Source: Heterodera schachtii (lineage: Eukaryota > Nematoda > Chromadorea > Rhabditida > Heteroderidae). Taken from it: a stretch of DNA of 64,000 bases. Of the stretch, positions 25,901 to 40,900 are shown piece after piece. Within the stretch, counting starts at the first letter, position 1. Every line of letters starts with the position of its first letter. Under the pieces are notes generated by a model. That model was given only the letters and a program-made list of their open reading frames with translations, did not search any database and was not told the DNA's origin. The position numbers and the translations under genes were made by a program. The DNA lies in NCBI GenBank assembly GCA_023374025.1, contig SIJG01000007.1, positions 1,965,852 to 2,029,851 on the forward strand. The letters are read 5' to 3'.

Positions 25901-28900
25901 TGGCCGTGGTTCTCATGGGGGCGACAACAGTGGAAATGACTCTCCCACGGTGGGCTTTGTTCGCAGGCGGATGGGTCGCGGCGGTCGGATACACATTGAT
26001 CTCATGCGTTTTGACAAAATGCACTCCCCAAAGCACGACACCAATTGATCACAATTTGGATCTCTCTCCACCCAATGTAAATTTTTGAGTCACGGACTTT
26101 TTCACTACTTTTGTCATTGTTTATCCACATTTGTTGTTGTTGTTTTTTCCTGCTGCCAACGCATTTTATTCTATACTCTCTACCAATCTTTGTTGGCATT
26201 CTCTGAGTGCATCTGTTTTTCATTCATCATCATTTTTCCACTTTATTTTTCCTCTCAATCGGCTATGCTACGGTGTAATTTTCGCACAAATCAGGATTCA
26301 TTTTGTTTTTTTTCTCAAAAAGGTGGTATTAAAAAACGGAAAACAAATTTTGAGATCAGCGGTTTAAATCTTTGTAAGCTGTGTAGAGAAAGTGACGAGA
26401 TCACTAAAATTTCGTCGTTAAATAAAGACTGCTTTTCTCAGATGAGGAGAGCCCGTGGGTGGCACCCGCCATTCCATTGGCATTTGTCACTCCAAGTAGC
26501 AATAATCGGCCTTATTATGCTTAAGACATTAAGGTTGGCAAACTTTTGGTAAACTCAGTAGGGTTAGAAGTTGTATGCACTAAAATTACCAAATATATGC
26601 ATAAAATATGCCTTAAAAATGGCCTATGAACCCTCGTAAAAAGGCCAAAAAATGTGTAAAAATTCATATTAAAAACAGCAAGCAAATCAATGGCTAATGG
26701 GGCGTTTTTAGACAATTGCAAAAGAATTTTGCTTTTCAAAATATATATATGCTTTTCGAATTATTAAAACGAATTTAATAAAGTAATATTTTTTAAAAGT
26801 TCTCACAAAAAAGGCTCAAAAATTTTCGATTTTTAAGGGTGTATTTTTTAAAAATTCCCAAAAATCGGTCCTTAATGGTGCGTTCGAATTTTTTTAATTT
26901 CTTCTGAAAATTTCCGAAATATGCTCTAAAATTAAAAAATGGCAAAATATTCATTTATTCTCGAAACCGCAAAATATGCATATATGCCTAAAACCTTCAA
27001 AAATTGGCAATCATATGTTTTACTGGTCCCGAAATTTTTTCTTTTTGAAATTTTTCTGAAAATTATAAAAACATGTTTCTAGGGGTATTTTGAGGCGCTG
27101 AGTACGAATCCGGCCTCCTTTTTGGCCCATTCCGAACCCCTAATCCGAATTCGAACAAAAAGTCAAAAAATCAAATGTTCGAATTTCATATTTTGGTTCG
27201 AACTTTATTTAAATGCACGGAAACGAATTTAAAGTCATCATTGGTTCATTAAATGATCATTTAAAGTATTTTAGACCAAAAATTCGAAAATTTAAATTTT
27301 TGACTTTTTGTTCGAATTCGGGTCAGGATTCAGAATTGGTCGAAATTGATGCCGGATTCGTGATCAGCGATCCTGAAAACCCTTAGAAACATGTTTTCAT
27401 GATTTTTGAATACAATTTTTTTCAAAAATGTTCGAATTAATTCGGGTTAGGGGTTCGGAATTGGCCAAAAAGGAGGCCGGATTCGTACTCAGCGCCTCAA
27501 AATACCCCTAGAAACATGTTTTTATAATTTTCAGAAAAATTTCAAAAAGAAAAAATTTCGGGACCAGTAAAACATATGATTGCCCAAAAATTCTAACGTA
27601 GAAATTCTATTTTTGAGCCCCTTAGTATGCGCAGAAAAATATGCAAAGTCAAACAACTTCGAACCCTAGTAATCAGAGTTACTTACCATCACAAGTTTGT
27701 TGTCGACGAAGTAGAAACTATCTGACTTAGTTTCGAATGGTGCTGCGATCATTTCGTCAACTACAGTATAGATTAGACGGAGTTGGTCACTGTGTTTGCT
27801 CTTACTTAACGAGTCGCAAAGGTGTGGGATATGGTATATGTGCTCGCACGAATTTCTCGAATTAGGAATTATGAAGCCAAAATCGAAGTCAAAGCTCTTT
27901 AAAAGTCGATCTCGGAAGTAATGTCGTTCAATCATTCTGTGGTGGACAAAGTAGAATGTATAGTTTTTTCAGGATAGTTCTCGAAAAACTGAGATGAAAA
28001 AAATTCCCTCACCGGAAATTGTTTATGGGTTTATTCCCCACGACAAATTCCATTGTTGCGCCGATATGACTAAAAATTTTTTTACATATAATAATATTGT
28101 ATGAATTATCAACTGACCGAAGTCGCAAAAAAGATGGTTTGAAATAGTATCGAATAAACCGCGGAGTGAAAGGCTTGTCGCCCTCTTCAGCATTGCCTTC
28201 CTCCTCCGCTTCATCACTATTACCCCCAGCTTCGGAACAGTCGTCGTTCGCTGTTGCGTCTACCATTGAAAATCCAGTTTTAATGGCCCGTTGGACTGTA
28301 CCAGGCTTATTAATCTCGAATAGAACAGTTTCGGAATCGATGTCGCGCACTTTGAAGCGGACAAACTCAATGTCTAAATAAGGAGCAACGCAATGCCCAC
28401 TAAACAGGCTTAATTAAGGAAAAGCCGACCGTAGACATTATCCTCGGGTCGGCAGAGGAAATCTGAAAGGAAATGCCACTTTTGGTTTTGTTTTGTGATC
28501 ATACTTTCAGTGATGCAGTTCAATCCGAGCACATCGTCCGGCATCACCACCTCTTTCGCCCTAATTTCTGCTTCGGTGATCGGCGCGCGGATTTCGTTGG
28601 CACTTTCGCTCCGTCCTTCGCTTTCGTTCCGAGCATTATTTTGGTCCAAATCTGCCATATTCATTTGCTTAGTGCGTCTGAAAATAGAATATCGTTTAAG
28701 TGAGCTCTAAATGTTTTAGAATTAGAGAAAAAGTAACAGAAGGCGTCTTAGAATAATTCACAAATTAAATAAAAAATTAATGGGGACGGCACACACTTTA
28801 GCAGAACGATGAAGCAACGCTTAAATCAGAGATTAAAATAACTGTAAAAGAATCTCTATGACAACCACAACTTTAAAATGCGTTACGATGTAAAACGAAA

Positions 28901-31900
28901 TGACTTTGCTAAAAATGAATGTGTTCATCAATTGTTTATTGTTTTCAAGTGAAATAAATTTACATATATTTTACATTAAAGAGTTAATTAAAAAAGATCA
29001 GATGAGAACCAATTAGTTAATGAAAGGAAAGTAGGGAACAATTAGGGAAATAAATAAGGGCAATATTATAACAACATTATAAGGGTCGGGCGTCGTTTAG
29101 GCGCTCGGAATGTTCAAGGCTAAATACCATATTTATCTTGTCGGTTTAGTTACAGACGAAAAATTTATAGCGTCTATTTCCTGGCGCCCAAACTATTATA
29201 AGTAGGGGCAGTATATATTTTTTAGAGTATTTGGATTAATAATCTTCTAATTGTATTCCGAAAATCATTTCAGCAGCGCAAAAAGGGATTTAAAACAAAA
29301 AAAAAGGGGCATCGATTTAAATGGCAGGAAACCCTTTCTAAAGCTGGTCATCGCCCCCCCCCCCCCCCCCGGCTTTTGCTTGTAAACGGTCAGACCGACC
29401 CCCCCCCCCCCCTATTTTATGTATGAAGTGGTGCTTTTCATTCATAAAATGCCTAAGCCTACAAAGTGAAAACGCAAACATCCAATGCGAATTATCGCAC
29501 CGTTCCATAAAACTGCAGACTTTCGCGACGGTACAATTTCATAGTTCGATTCCAACAATCGAAGAACAACCGATTCATCGCCATGTTCCGCATCCATTCT
29601 TTGACAGGTGCACTCGGAAACGAAATCATCGAAACGAGACGCATTCTTTTGCATGCATTTGGAGGACGGAAAAGAATCGCAGTCGAACAAATTGGCAGAA
29701 ACAATTTCGAAACAGAGTTTGGCCTTAAATCCATTCTCAAATGAATAGAGAAAAGAAACGACCTTGTCGAAGAAAATCAACGCCTGTTGCTTGGCGAGCA
29801 GTTTGCAGTGTGTAAAATGACTAAAAGAAACATTCAAAAAGATTGGACGAAGCAAAGACGGACGGAACCAACCTCAGATTGATGTGATGAAGCGAATTCA
29901 CTTCCAATGGACCCAAAGTGACAAAAGACGAATGAATTGGAATCAGAAAGTCGCTCTCTCCCACACTTTTGTCAGCACCACTCAAAATTTTAAGGGAGGC
30001 GAAAATGGGCTGTGTTCTGTCGAAAAGTGCTGCAGTTTTGAAACACTTAGAAAATATTCAAAGAAAGAAATGTTGTTTACTCGGATTAAAGGAAAGCAGC
30101 GGCAATTGGTTATTGTCTTCTTCCATTTTCGGCATAAAAACATCGGAAAAACCAATGCCAACGTCAAATTTGGATTCGGACACGGAGAATTGGTGGAGAA
30201 AATCACTATAAATCGATTTATATTATTATTGGTAGACATTATTATAAATTTGCAAACTCCATCATGTCGTGGTCCTCCGTCTGATTATGCATTTTCATCA
30301 AAGCCTCAACTGCAATTGACAGTCTGGCATCGTCCGGACTGCCAACATCAATCGGAGTTTCTTCCCGACTATTTGAGCACTCTCCAGAAAAGTTTTGTTC
30401 CGCAACGGCATAAGCCCTTTTAATCAGACTTTCGATTTTGAAGGGTTTCTTGATAGCTTTTGTTGCTTTTTTGTTGTCATTGACTTCAATTTAGGATGTT
30501 GCTTTGTGTTATCCTCTTTAACTTTTGTGTAGAAACACGAAATAACGGACCGAAAAGGCGAGTCGGATTTTGGCAGTTCGGTGTATCTTTTCCAAAGGGC
30601 AATTCGTTCGGTTACCCGTTTCGAATCCAATAAATTGGCGTCCTTAAAGAAAAGTTGTAAAACGAAGAAACAAAATTACGGACGATGAATGGTTCGATGT
30701 GAAGTGAGCACATAAAACGTTCATTTGGCAGTGCAGTAAAAGGCGGGTTGGGGCAGTCGAAACAGAAGGAAGCGTCGCAAAAGTCACAAGAAACCATCCT
30801 CTTCTCGACGAACCTTTATTTGTTTATTTTGTACAAAATAAAATAGGCAAATTCGAAAGTGTTAACCTTTTACAGTAAAAACATCTCTTCGAATTCGGCT
30901 CATCTTTTGCGAAAAGTTCATCGAAAGGCAATTTGTAAAAACATTCATCGACGCTCAATTTGTCGAGAGAAAATTCACGAGAATTGATTGCCTTTAGGGA
31001 GTTCACAAATTCAGAAAAATCCTCGGACGGCGCACCATCTTTCCCGGATAAGCGGAGTAAGAAGCGAACGAATGATTGGTTTAATACATCTTCTTTTTCT
31101 TGAAAACCCTAAAATACATTAAATTTAGAAAACTTTTTTTTTTGGAAGAGTAATAGTAATTAATATGTGAGGCTATAGATTTTGTAATTTCCCAAAATTA
31201 AGAAACTTAAAAAGGATCAAAAACGCATTTTATTGTAAATCCATTAATGAAATTCCTTACCAAATTCCATTTAATCCTCGGCAAATGACTGTAAAAATAT
31301 TTTTTTTTTTGTAAAAACTAAAAAGAACAATTACCGTCTGTTGTATTGTACTTCCATTTCACAACGATGACAAATCCAATCAGAAGAATAGCTGCCTTTG
31401 TTAATGGGAAGAGCGGGAAAATGACAAATGGAATGAAAGGAAGAGTTGCATCTTGAGCAATTGTACAAAAGGCCGCCAATTATTTCCTGGAAATTTTCAT
31501 AAAATCAAACAAAACGACGAAATAAGTAGTAAGATTCCTTCAAAAATCTCTCAACTTAGAATAAAAAAATTAAATGAAAAAGACTCACCATACACGAGCA
31601 GCAACATTGGTTTGAATCGGTGGGACTGGAACGAGGCGAAGAATTGTAAGAGCGTTTCACCGGAGGACTTTGGAATGTCTGTTCGATTTCATGTTGAAGC
31701 CCAACCTCTTTGTCGTACACAATGTTGTCTTTCCGAAGCTTCGACTCGTAGACAAAAGTCATCTAAACAAAGTTTGTTTATTCAAAATTTAAGAAACACT
31801 TTTTAAATAATTTTTTATTTAAGAAAACGTTTATTTACCTCTTCCTCTTTGACTTCTTGCAGCTTTTGTAGACATTCGCTATCATTTTACAATAGGCCTA

Positions 31901-34900
31901 GGCAAGAAGAAAAAAGCTTTTTTTCATCTTTCATTCAAAGAAAGAGAGAACGCCAAAGAAATATTAATGCCAAGCCCTATTATTCAAAATCTTTTCTGCT
32001 CCATAATTTCGGAGAGGGACAACTGAGCATTGGGCAGGTTTTTCGGCATGGCAGTTTTCATGCTAACTAAAATGCCACGAAATTCTAAGAAGATAGCACA
32101 AAATACTATAGGTGGAGCTGGTCATGATTTGGGTCCTGGGTAATAGTGTAGTTTGCCCCCCCCCCCTTTTTGATAAAAAAATTTTCAAAAATTTTTTATC
32201 AAAAAGGGGGGGGGGGGACAAACTACACTATTACCGGGTCCTGTCACCCAGTTGACCATTGCCCTGTTGGCCACATTGTCCCGCTGGTATTGTCCATTTG
32301 ACCCCCACCGCCATATTACCACAGCTTTCAGCAGCTGCGAAGTTTAATACAATTTTTTAAGGTGAAATGGTTGCCATTACAGTCAAAAATTTTCTAATTA
32401 AAATTTTCTTACCATTGTTTCTTTTATCAGGTGGGCATTTTTTCGCCTTTACCATAAAAGCCACATTTAATCTAACCTTAACATTTAGGTGCTATTCTAA
32501 GGCCCAGTTTCATTTCACTTGCTTATATTATTCTTGCTTTTTTGTGCACATATCTTCCTTTTATACATGCAAATTCGCCTTTTCCAAGTTAGCTTTTTAA
32601 CTCTTTTTTCCAAACATAATTTTCGACTTAAGAAATTACGCGGTTCTTTACCTTTTTTTGTGTTGCATTTTCATTAATTACAACTCTTGCGCAATTTGGT
32701 TACCAACTTTATCAACACTTGAAGTATCCGGACGACCAAGATTACATAAAGGAAGCGTGTAATTCAAGCAGTTCGGAAATTGATTTTTGGCTTCGACAAA
32801 CTGGGTTTATCAGGTAAATTTTATTACATCATCTCGCTATCTTCAGGATTTATTGACTCGTATACATTTTTTGCTGTTTAGAGTGCCCAGTTCCGTTTAT
32901 GATCCCATCACTTTACGATTGTTTGTGCCGGAACTTTTGGCGCTTCTTAGTTCGCTTGTCACATTCATTTGCTGTTCTTTTTACCCTACTGATTTGCCTC
33001 CTTTTGGTGTTACTGACGATGAGAACACTGAGGAGCAAATGGCGGAAACAGTTTTGTGAGTGAATTGCGAATGCGAAGGGTGGGATAAAAACACTTTTGA
33101 AGGGAAGGTTCTGAAGAGCGGACGAGGGAAGAGGCGACGGAGCCTAACAACAGGCAATACTCCGACACATTGGTTTTTGCATCAAAGCGCACTTCGGATG
33201 CCTTCATTGTTTTTGCCGTTTGTGGTGTTGGCATTCTCATGGTGCAAATGCCTTTCCTTCCTTAAAACCGTCCATTTTCGGTCCGTTTAGCCGTCTCTGC
33301 TGAATGTTCCTTACTTTTTGTTCATGTTGGTCGTTTTGACTTGGTGGGCTCTCTTCACGCCACTCACCCGTTCCGCATTTAACAACATGAAAATGGCTTT
33401 GGTCTTTTACCTTGCGCTTCACTTCGTTACCCTTTTCATCTATCAAATGGACTTCTTCCAGGGACTTTTACCATCGAAATCGCTTTTTGCGAGGTGTTTT
33501 GCTTTTGCTTCTTCTGTATTATCATCGCTTTCTTGACAGACTTCTTGGCATTTCTTCCCTCGTAATTACCAATGAATGTGAAAATTGGTACGCACTTAAA
33601 CTTAACATTGACTTGGGATGGATTCCGTTTGCCAATTTCTTTGCTGTTTTACTACTGCACTTTCTTTTACACTTTCAATATCGGTTTGTGTTTACTTTCT
33701 TTGGTTGAAATAAAGCGACGCGAAAATATATTTTTATTCAGATGGACGAAAATTGGTGTCAAAAAACCCATTACAAAACGCTCCGCCAACCAAAGAGTCG
33801 GTGACTCAAGCCAAGAAGAAGTGAACAAATTTCGAATCCAATCATTCGCAAATTATTCTTGTCCTTCAGTTACTTTCGCCTCAACACACCGCTGAAACGG
33901 CAGATGTTGCCGCACTTCAGAGGATCACTTCGGAAATGATGGACAGACAGACAATTAGCCAACTCATAAAACGTTTTACAAAAACAAAACTTATTATTCC
34001 AAATAAAAATTCCATTTAGCAAAACAAGAAGATGAGCCGGGCTTTCTGCTTGTTCGTGCCTTCTCCGAATTTCTCTATTTTTGCCTTTACCATTGCTACG
34101 TTTTTGCCCTTCTCTCCATGATGGTCTGTCTATTTTTACCCGTTAATTTGAGTTTTCATTTGTCCCTTTCTCTTTTCAGATGTGGGCCCTTCTCTACCAT
34201 TCTGTGTTCGGCCTTCTCTTCCTTTTGCTCACTTGTTTCCTCTGGGCCCTCGTAAATTCGCGCAAATGGACATTCAAATTGTCCCCCATTCTTTTGGCTT
34301 ACGTTGAGGTGACTCCCAAACAAAAGGACAATTGTTTTTTTATGTGTTTCTTTTCAAGTTCCTTTTGTTGGTTCAATATGTGTTCAGCATGAATTTACAC
34401 AAAAATGAGCTTGGACTTCCCGAATCGGTGGAAATCATTGGCTTCAAACTTGAGCAATCCAGGACTGATGCATTTATGGCACTTTTGTTGAAGGTGGGAC
34501 AAATATAATAACACTGAACACACAAATTCCCACCCTTTTTAACTTTTTTCTTATCGTGGCCTTAAAGCTCACTTTTTTCAAGTGGCTAAAGTCCAAAAAT
34601 CACCGACTGACAGAAATGAAAAAAATCAATTTTCTTTTTTTGCCTCGCAATATTTGCTGATGAGAAAATATCTTTTGTATGTCAATGTAATCAAAGAAAC
34701 TGATAATTTTGAGGACATATATAATTTAATTTTATATTTTAAATCGGGTTCAAATTAATTTCTTTTTTCCCTCACATTTTATTTTTTACTAAAAGCTAAA
34801 TTTATTATAATTTAATTGAATTTTATTGCTTTTTGGGTTTTCGCTTTTTAAAGCCTTTCCAAGGAGAGCCATCGCAATAAAAATCCTAATGATTAGGGAA

Positions 34901-37900
34901 CGATATAATATTATGACCATGCAGTGAATAGTCAATATTTATTCTTTATTGTTTTTTCTTCAGATTATCCTCAGTCTTCCACTTTTCATTCTTTTACGTT
35001 TGCATTTGCGCGAGGATTATTACAACTCTTTGAACGGACGTGAACGATTCCGACAAGTCAATTACGGCACATTCGCAGTGAACGACAGTCAAAGGCACGT
35101 AAAGTGCCGGAAATTCACACTTTCGAGGGCAAATGAGGTGGAGCTTGATTACACTTGAGCAACACAAAAATAAACTGCGAAGTCTCATTTTCAAATGCTT
35201 TAGGACCCATTTGGCTGCATTTCATATCTTTTGACAAAGTATTGGATCTTTCTAGCGGTCTTTTGCATTTTGGTGAATTCGCCAATAATCGGTGCCAGAG
35301 GGGGCGGCGTCACTTTCTTTTCCATCGGATTTCTCACCTTTTTCATTGTGTTCATTCTTCTTCTTATCGTAAGCTGAACATACTTTTTTACTTAAATCTT
35401 CTATTTTTTCACTAATTAGGCATCTTTCCGACTCTTCCGGAAAGTCGTCTTCGCATTTTTCACCGTTCTCATCATTTACGCTTCCGTTGTTTTGGTGTCC
35501 ATTTATCTCTACCAATTCAAGGGAGTGCCCGAGTTTTGGCAAAAGTGGACGCACATAAACGAGACGGTGTGGGAAGACATTGGACTGATCGATTACAAAG
35601 CAAACGAATTTGGGTCGGATTTTTTAAATAAAAAACATTGGGAACAGTTTTATTGGGATGCTATTGCCATTTTAGACTTCTGTTCACTAATTTGACAAAA
35701 CTCATCTCTCTCCTCGTCGTCACTATGCTCCAGCTGAAATTCTTCCACAGCCCTTGGTCCCGACTCGTCTCCGATTCCGCAGAAGCGTCTCATCTCGAAT
35801 GCGTGGAGACCGTTGACACCGTACGCGCCGGTTTGTGAAAACGGAATCGTATAAAATTCATGGCACCTTAATTTTTTGGATTATTCGTTGTGATTGAATT
35901 TGTTTATTTATTTGTTTTTGAATATATTATTTAATATTGGTCCGTTACCATTCTTTGTTCCATTTCATTTTTTTCTTTTATACTTATCACAGTCCAATAG
36001 TTGCATTTATATGCTTTTGGTTTCTTATCCCTCTTTGTTCCGCCAGTCAGAAGATGGTGTTTTTTATTTTTGTATCCCCTCTTCCCCTTCCTTCCTCTTA
36101 CGTTTCATCCCTCAAAAGAGCAAAAGGAATCAATATATTTTTTATTATGTTTGTGTAAGGTTTTAAACAGCGAAAAAATGCAAAAGAGGAAATCAAAGGG
36201 GTAGCGAAACCTGAAATTTAGGGGAATTTATAAAAAAACAAACGATGAAATTGATTAAAAGAAATTCAAAATTTGGTTTCTAAATACGATAGAAACTCAC
36301 AATTTTGTTTGTACATTTGCACAATTGTCACCCTCGCACCTAATAATAAAGTTTGGTCGATTGTCTTTTTCACCGTTCAATTCGTTTGTTCGTGATTCCC
36401 TGCATAAATAAACCTTTAATCCTCTTAATAATTCGTTTTCAATTCGCAATAATTTTGTGTGTTACATTTTCAGAGATTCGGCGGGCTGTAATGCGTGCTT
36501 CCGACCTTTGGTCCGCATTCAAAGAGTTCGGTTGGCGTTTTGCCGAAGTGCACATCCACCGCTTCGTTCTGTTGGTCCTTTTGGTGGTATGTTTGGATCA
36601 CCATTGTCTCCTCAACTTCGTGCCCGTCCTATTCATTTCCTTGGCACTTTCCTTCTTCACGTTGGCACGATTCATTTCCCTTTCGCTGTGTCTGTACCTT
36701 GGACTGATGTTCATCGCAAAAAGAGTGTACCAGGTAATACGGTACCAACAATACAGTGACTGAATTAACATTGTTATACAGTATCAACTTGTTAATTAAT
36801 GATTTTACTTAATTTCAAAAAAGGGATACATTATAATCCATTTTTAGTTGAGTTTTGTCCCAAGACTTAAAGACGATGCAAGCAATTGTACAAATATTTA
36901 CAATGACGGACCATTTAACACAACGGAAAGATGGATAGGAATTGGAAAGGAGGACTCGGACGGGGACATTGTGGTGACTTGTGCATTCATTGCCAATGTT
37001 CGAAATGATTTTGTTGCAGGGCTTTACCACTGTTCTCATTCTCATCGGAATGCAATTTGCCATCAGATATCGTCAAATTCATCAACGGAAAATGTGTGGC
37101 ATTGATGAACCACCGCCTGGCGTTCTTTTCACTGCTCATAATCCACGAGATTTTGACAAGAGCCTGAGAGATTGTGCCAAATTCTTCCTCAACTTTGGCT
37201 TTTATAAATTTGGCGTTGAAGTATCATCCGATACATTTTGTGGTCTTTTCCTATGCCATCCCCCTTCATAGATTTCATTCATTGCCATGGCTCTTTCCGC
37301 TTGGTCTCGAATGGACATGCTCGGTGCCTTTCTCATGGTGTGGCTTCTCGTTTTACTGCCAATGGGACGCAACAGCCGTAAAGCATTTTGGCCATTTCTC
37401 GTTGCTTATTTGGCCATTTTGCTTTCTGCTCAATATGCCATGTCCGTTGGATTGCCTTCCAATTTATGCATTGGTGCCTTGTTCTCATTTTCATTAATTG
37501 TGCCTTCACCTTTTAGCTTACCCGTGGAATTCCATTCCGTGGCCAAACCCATCAAATTTTCTCGACAAGACTTTGCATTATCTCCGGGACAATTTCTCTT
37601 ATCTTCTGAGTTTGGCCAACTACAAAATGGCAGTGGAACGATTTGACAAGAACATTTTGCTCGACTTTTTCGTGTTGGCCATTGTTTCCTCACAGAGTCG
37701 TGTTTTTGACCGTGAAGCTGAAGGCCATCCGGCCGGTTCCAATGAATCAATTTATAACAAAGGAAAGTTTCAATTATTCAAAGAAAATCCGCGCTACGAT
37801 TTTATCGTGGAACAGAGGTGTCTTTTTCTTAAATTGATTATTTTACAAAATAATTTAAGGAGTTTCGTCGACTTTTTCAAGTACATCATTTTCATGTTCG

Positions 37901-40900
37901 GCCATTGGATTACTTTGGTTCGTTTATTCTTTTTGCTTTGTTTGAATTTTCTTGTTTATCTCTCAAATCAGATTATGGTCTTATGTGCTGGTCTCGGTGG
38001 CACTTCCCTTTTTGCCTTGGGCTATTTGATGATCGCTTTTTGGATGCTTTGGCAGGGCAATAAGCTTTACACCATGCATAATTACTCGAGGACGTTGGCG
38101 CGTTGGAATTTCTTGGCCATTTACTCCGTTGTTGTGATGATTGTCAAAATTTCTCTTCAGGCGAGTTGTTTTTGTCCGTTTGACTGATTGTCACTTTTCC
38201 CCTTTTCAGCTTCTCGGCTGTGTTTTCGTCTCTCTCCTTTTCGGAATTTGCCCTATTCAACAACTTTTCGCTGCTTTTTGTGCCAATCCAATTGCAAGAG
38301 ACAATTTGGCATATTTCAGCAGTGAGAATCTGAAGACGTCGAACAGTTCCATCAAATGGAACATTGGCAATTTCACGCAGTGCGGATACCCTGGAGGGTC
38401 GGCCGAAAAGGCGGAAAACTCGCAGCACAATGAGGCGATGATCGGCTACGATGTGCTCGCCTTCGTGTTCATTGTGTTTCAGCTGAGAATTCTACATTCA
38501 TGGTTCTTCCAACGCTGCATGATCGAGTTTAGGTGTGAGGTCATCCAAGCCAACAGGTGATCAGAGATCATTCCATTCATTTAATTTAGAATAATTAATT
38601 GAGTAAAAAACAAAATGTAATATAATCGTTTTCTTTTAGGGGTGCCATTCTTATCAACCAACTCATTGAGAAGGAAATGCGTGAACAGACTGAACAACAA
38701 AACAAGAAACTTCACGAAATCAAAGACCGAACGGCAGCGATCCGAAAACGATACGAGGAACAGCAAAGGCGGAGCACTGGGATCAGCTTTTTCTCGCCCC
38801 AAACATATGGACAAGGTCCATTTTTGTATAAGTACTTTTTATACAATTTTTTGCTTTGCAAAAATTAGCATTTGTTTTTAATTTCGTTTATTTTGTTTTG
38901 ATCAATGGTCTATTTCTGTGTCGTGTTATTCGATCCGTTCCGGTGATCTGCAGTCTTTTTCTGACACTTTCGTTCGTTCCTCTCTAATGCCATCACTAAT
39001 CGTTCGTCCAATCTCTCTCTTTTGCTTGTCAAATTGGGTGATTAGTCATTACTCCCAAATGGGTGGTTTCGTTGGTGTTCCACTGATTGTGTATGTTTTG
39101 TCTGTCCTCAGTGTTTCGGCACAGTCCTTCCTCACTCGTCGAGCGTCTTCCGACTTTTGACGAAGACGACCCCTTGCCGAGTTACGACCTCCGACTTTCT
39201 GTCCCGTCTTCCGTCCCTGGTTTGTTGTCTTTGCATTGCCTTCTTCCGTGTGCTCGACTTTCGCTCTCTTTCCCGCACTTCGCTTTTGTTTTTCGTTTGC
39301 TGTGTTTTTGTTTCTTTGGAATAATATTTAATTTGTTATTTAGGGGACTATTAAAATTCTCGTTAAGTGGCATAATAATATTTGTTATTGGTGTTGGTTT
39401 GTGAACATTGGCAATTGCCCTAATGTGTTTTATTTTGTAACCCTTCCATTATACAGTAATTACTTTTCTGCTATTCTTTTGCCTTTCTGCTTTATTAATG
39501 CGACTTTTCCCTTGGATTTGCTTTTAATATATATATTTTTTGTTATTTTTGTCTTTTAGCCAAACGTTCTGGCGACTATTACATGTTTGACTACGAGCCG
39601 GACAAAGATGAATTAGTCGTACCAATTGAGTCATTTGTTCCCGAAGGTAAACAAATCCTAAAAAAATTTTTTTTTACTAAATTTTAATTATAAGTTACGC
39701 CTGGTGCCGGTGACTTTGACAAACTCGACCCTGCTCAGGTAAACATTTATTCTTTACCCAATTGTCAATTGGATTCTCTCCAAATTTAGTTATTGCACAC
39801 GGCGCTTGGCAAGGACTTGAATTTGGTTGGCACATTGGATTCGGTGGAACAGGCGGAAAACATCAAAGACGAAGAGTTGCGAATGATCGCTGCTGTCGGA
39901 CCGTGCAAAAAAGCGCGTGAAATTGCAAAGACAGCACTGAGCAAACGCAAACAGAAACATGATGACAGTGAGATGGAACGGATGAGAGAAGAACAGGAGG
40001 GACCGTCCACTTCAGCAGAAGGGAAAAGTGGTTGGGTCTGAACAGACCGAACTAAATGGACGGATTTGTATTGGCAAAACCTGGTAATTTCATTTTTAAT
40101 TTAAGTCCAACAAACTCAAGAAGATGAGGAGACCGATGTTCCATCGATGCGAAAACTCCCCAGACAAGAAATTGCAACTGAGCGCCAAGAAAAGTTGGCA
40201 GGTGACGAGACGGAAAAGAAATCGTTGGAGGAGAAAAGTGAAGAAGAGTCACGAGCCAAAAGTTGGGGTATTATTTTGTTGTTGGAACATTTCCATTTGT
40301 CAGTCAATTTCCCTTCCCAAAAGGTCAAACAATTCTTTCTCTGTTCCTTTTCGCCTTGAAATTGTTCCGTTCACTGATCGGATGGGTCTCCGCCTTTCTC
40401 AACCGACGGTCTCGCGAGCATCGATACGTTGAATATGTGCTGAACAAAGAGAAGGAGAAGCTGAAGCAAATGATGTGCAACGTAAATGCCCTTAATACGC
40501 TTTTCCCACTTTTTTTTGTTTTAGGAGCTTTTCAATGGGCAAATTACGACTTCGGCATTGCGCGACCGATGGGAAGCGCACAATATGCATTTGGTATCCA
40601 GTGAGGCGGACATCAAAAGGTTGGCCGGGAGGATTTGATGGATTATAATAAACAATATTAGTATTTATTTGTTTCAATCGCTTAAAATTGAGGTTTTTAG
40701 GTTGGAAGACGAGGCGCTCAATCGTTGGGAGCAGCGGAACATTTTCGCCCGTTTTATCACTGCGATTGGAAATTGCATCGCCGCCCACACCGACATAATT
40801 TGCTACTGTTTCGTGATCATTGTACACGGGTACACTGCCGGACTACTCACTTTGCCACTTCCTGCGCTTGTCTTTCTTTGGGGGACGTTGGCCAGCCCGC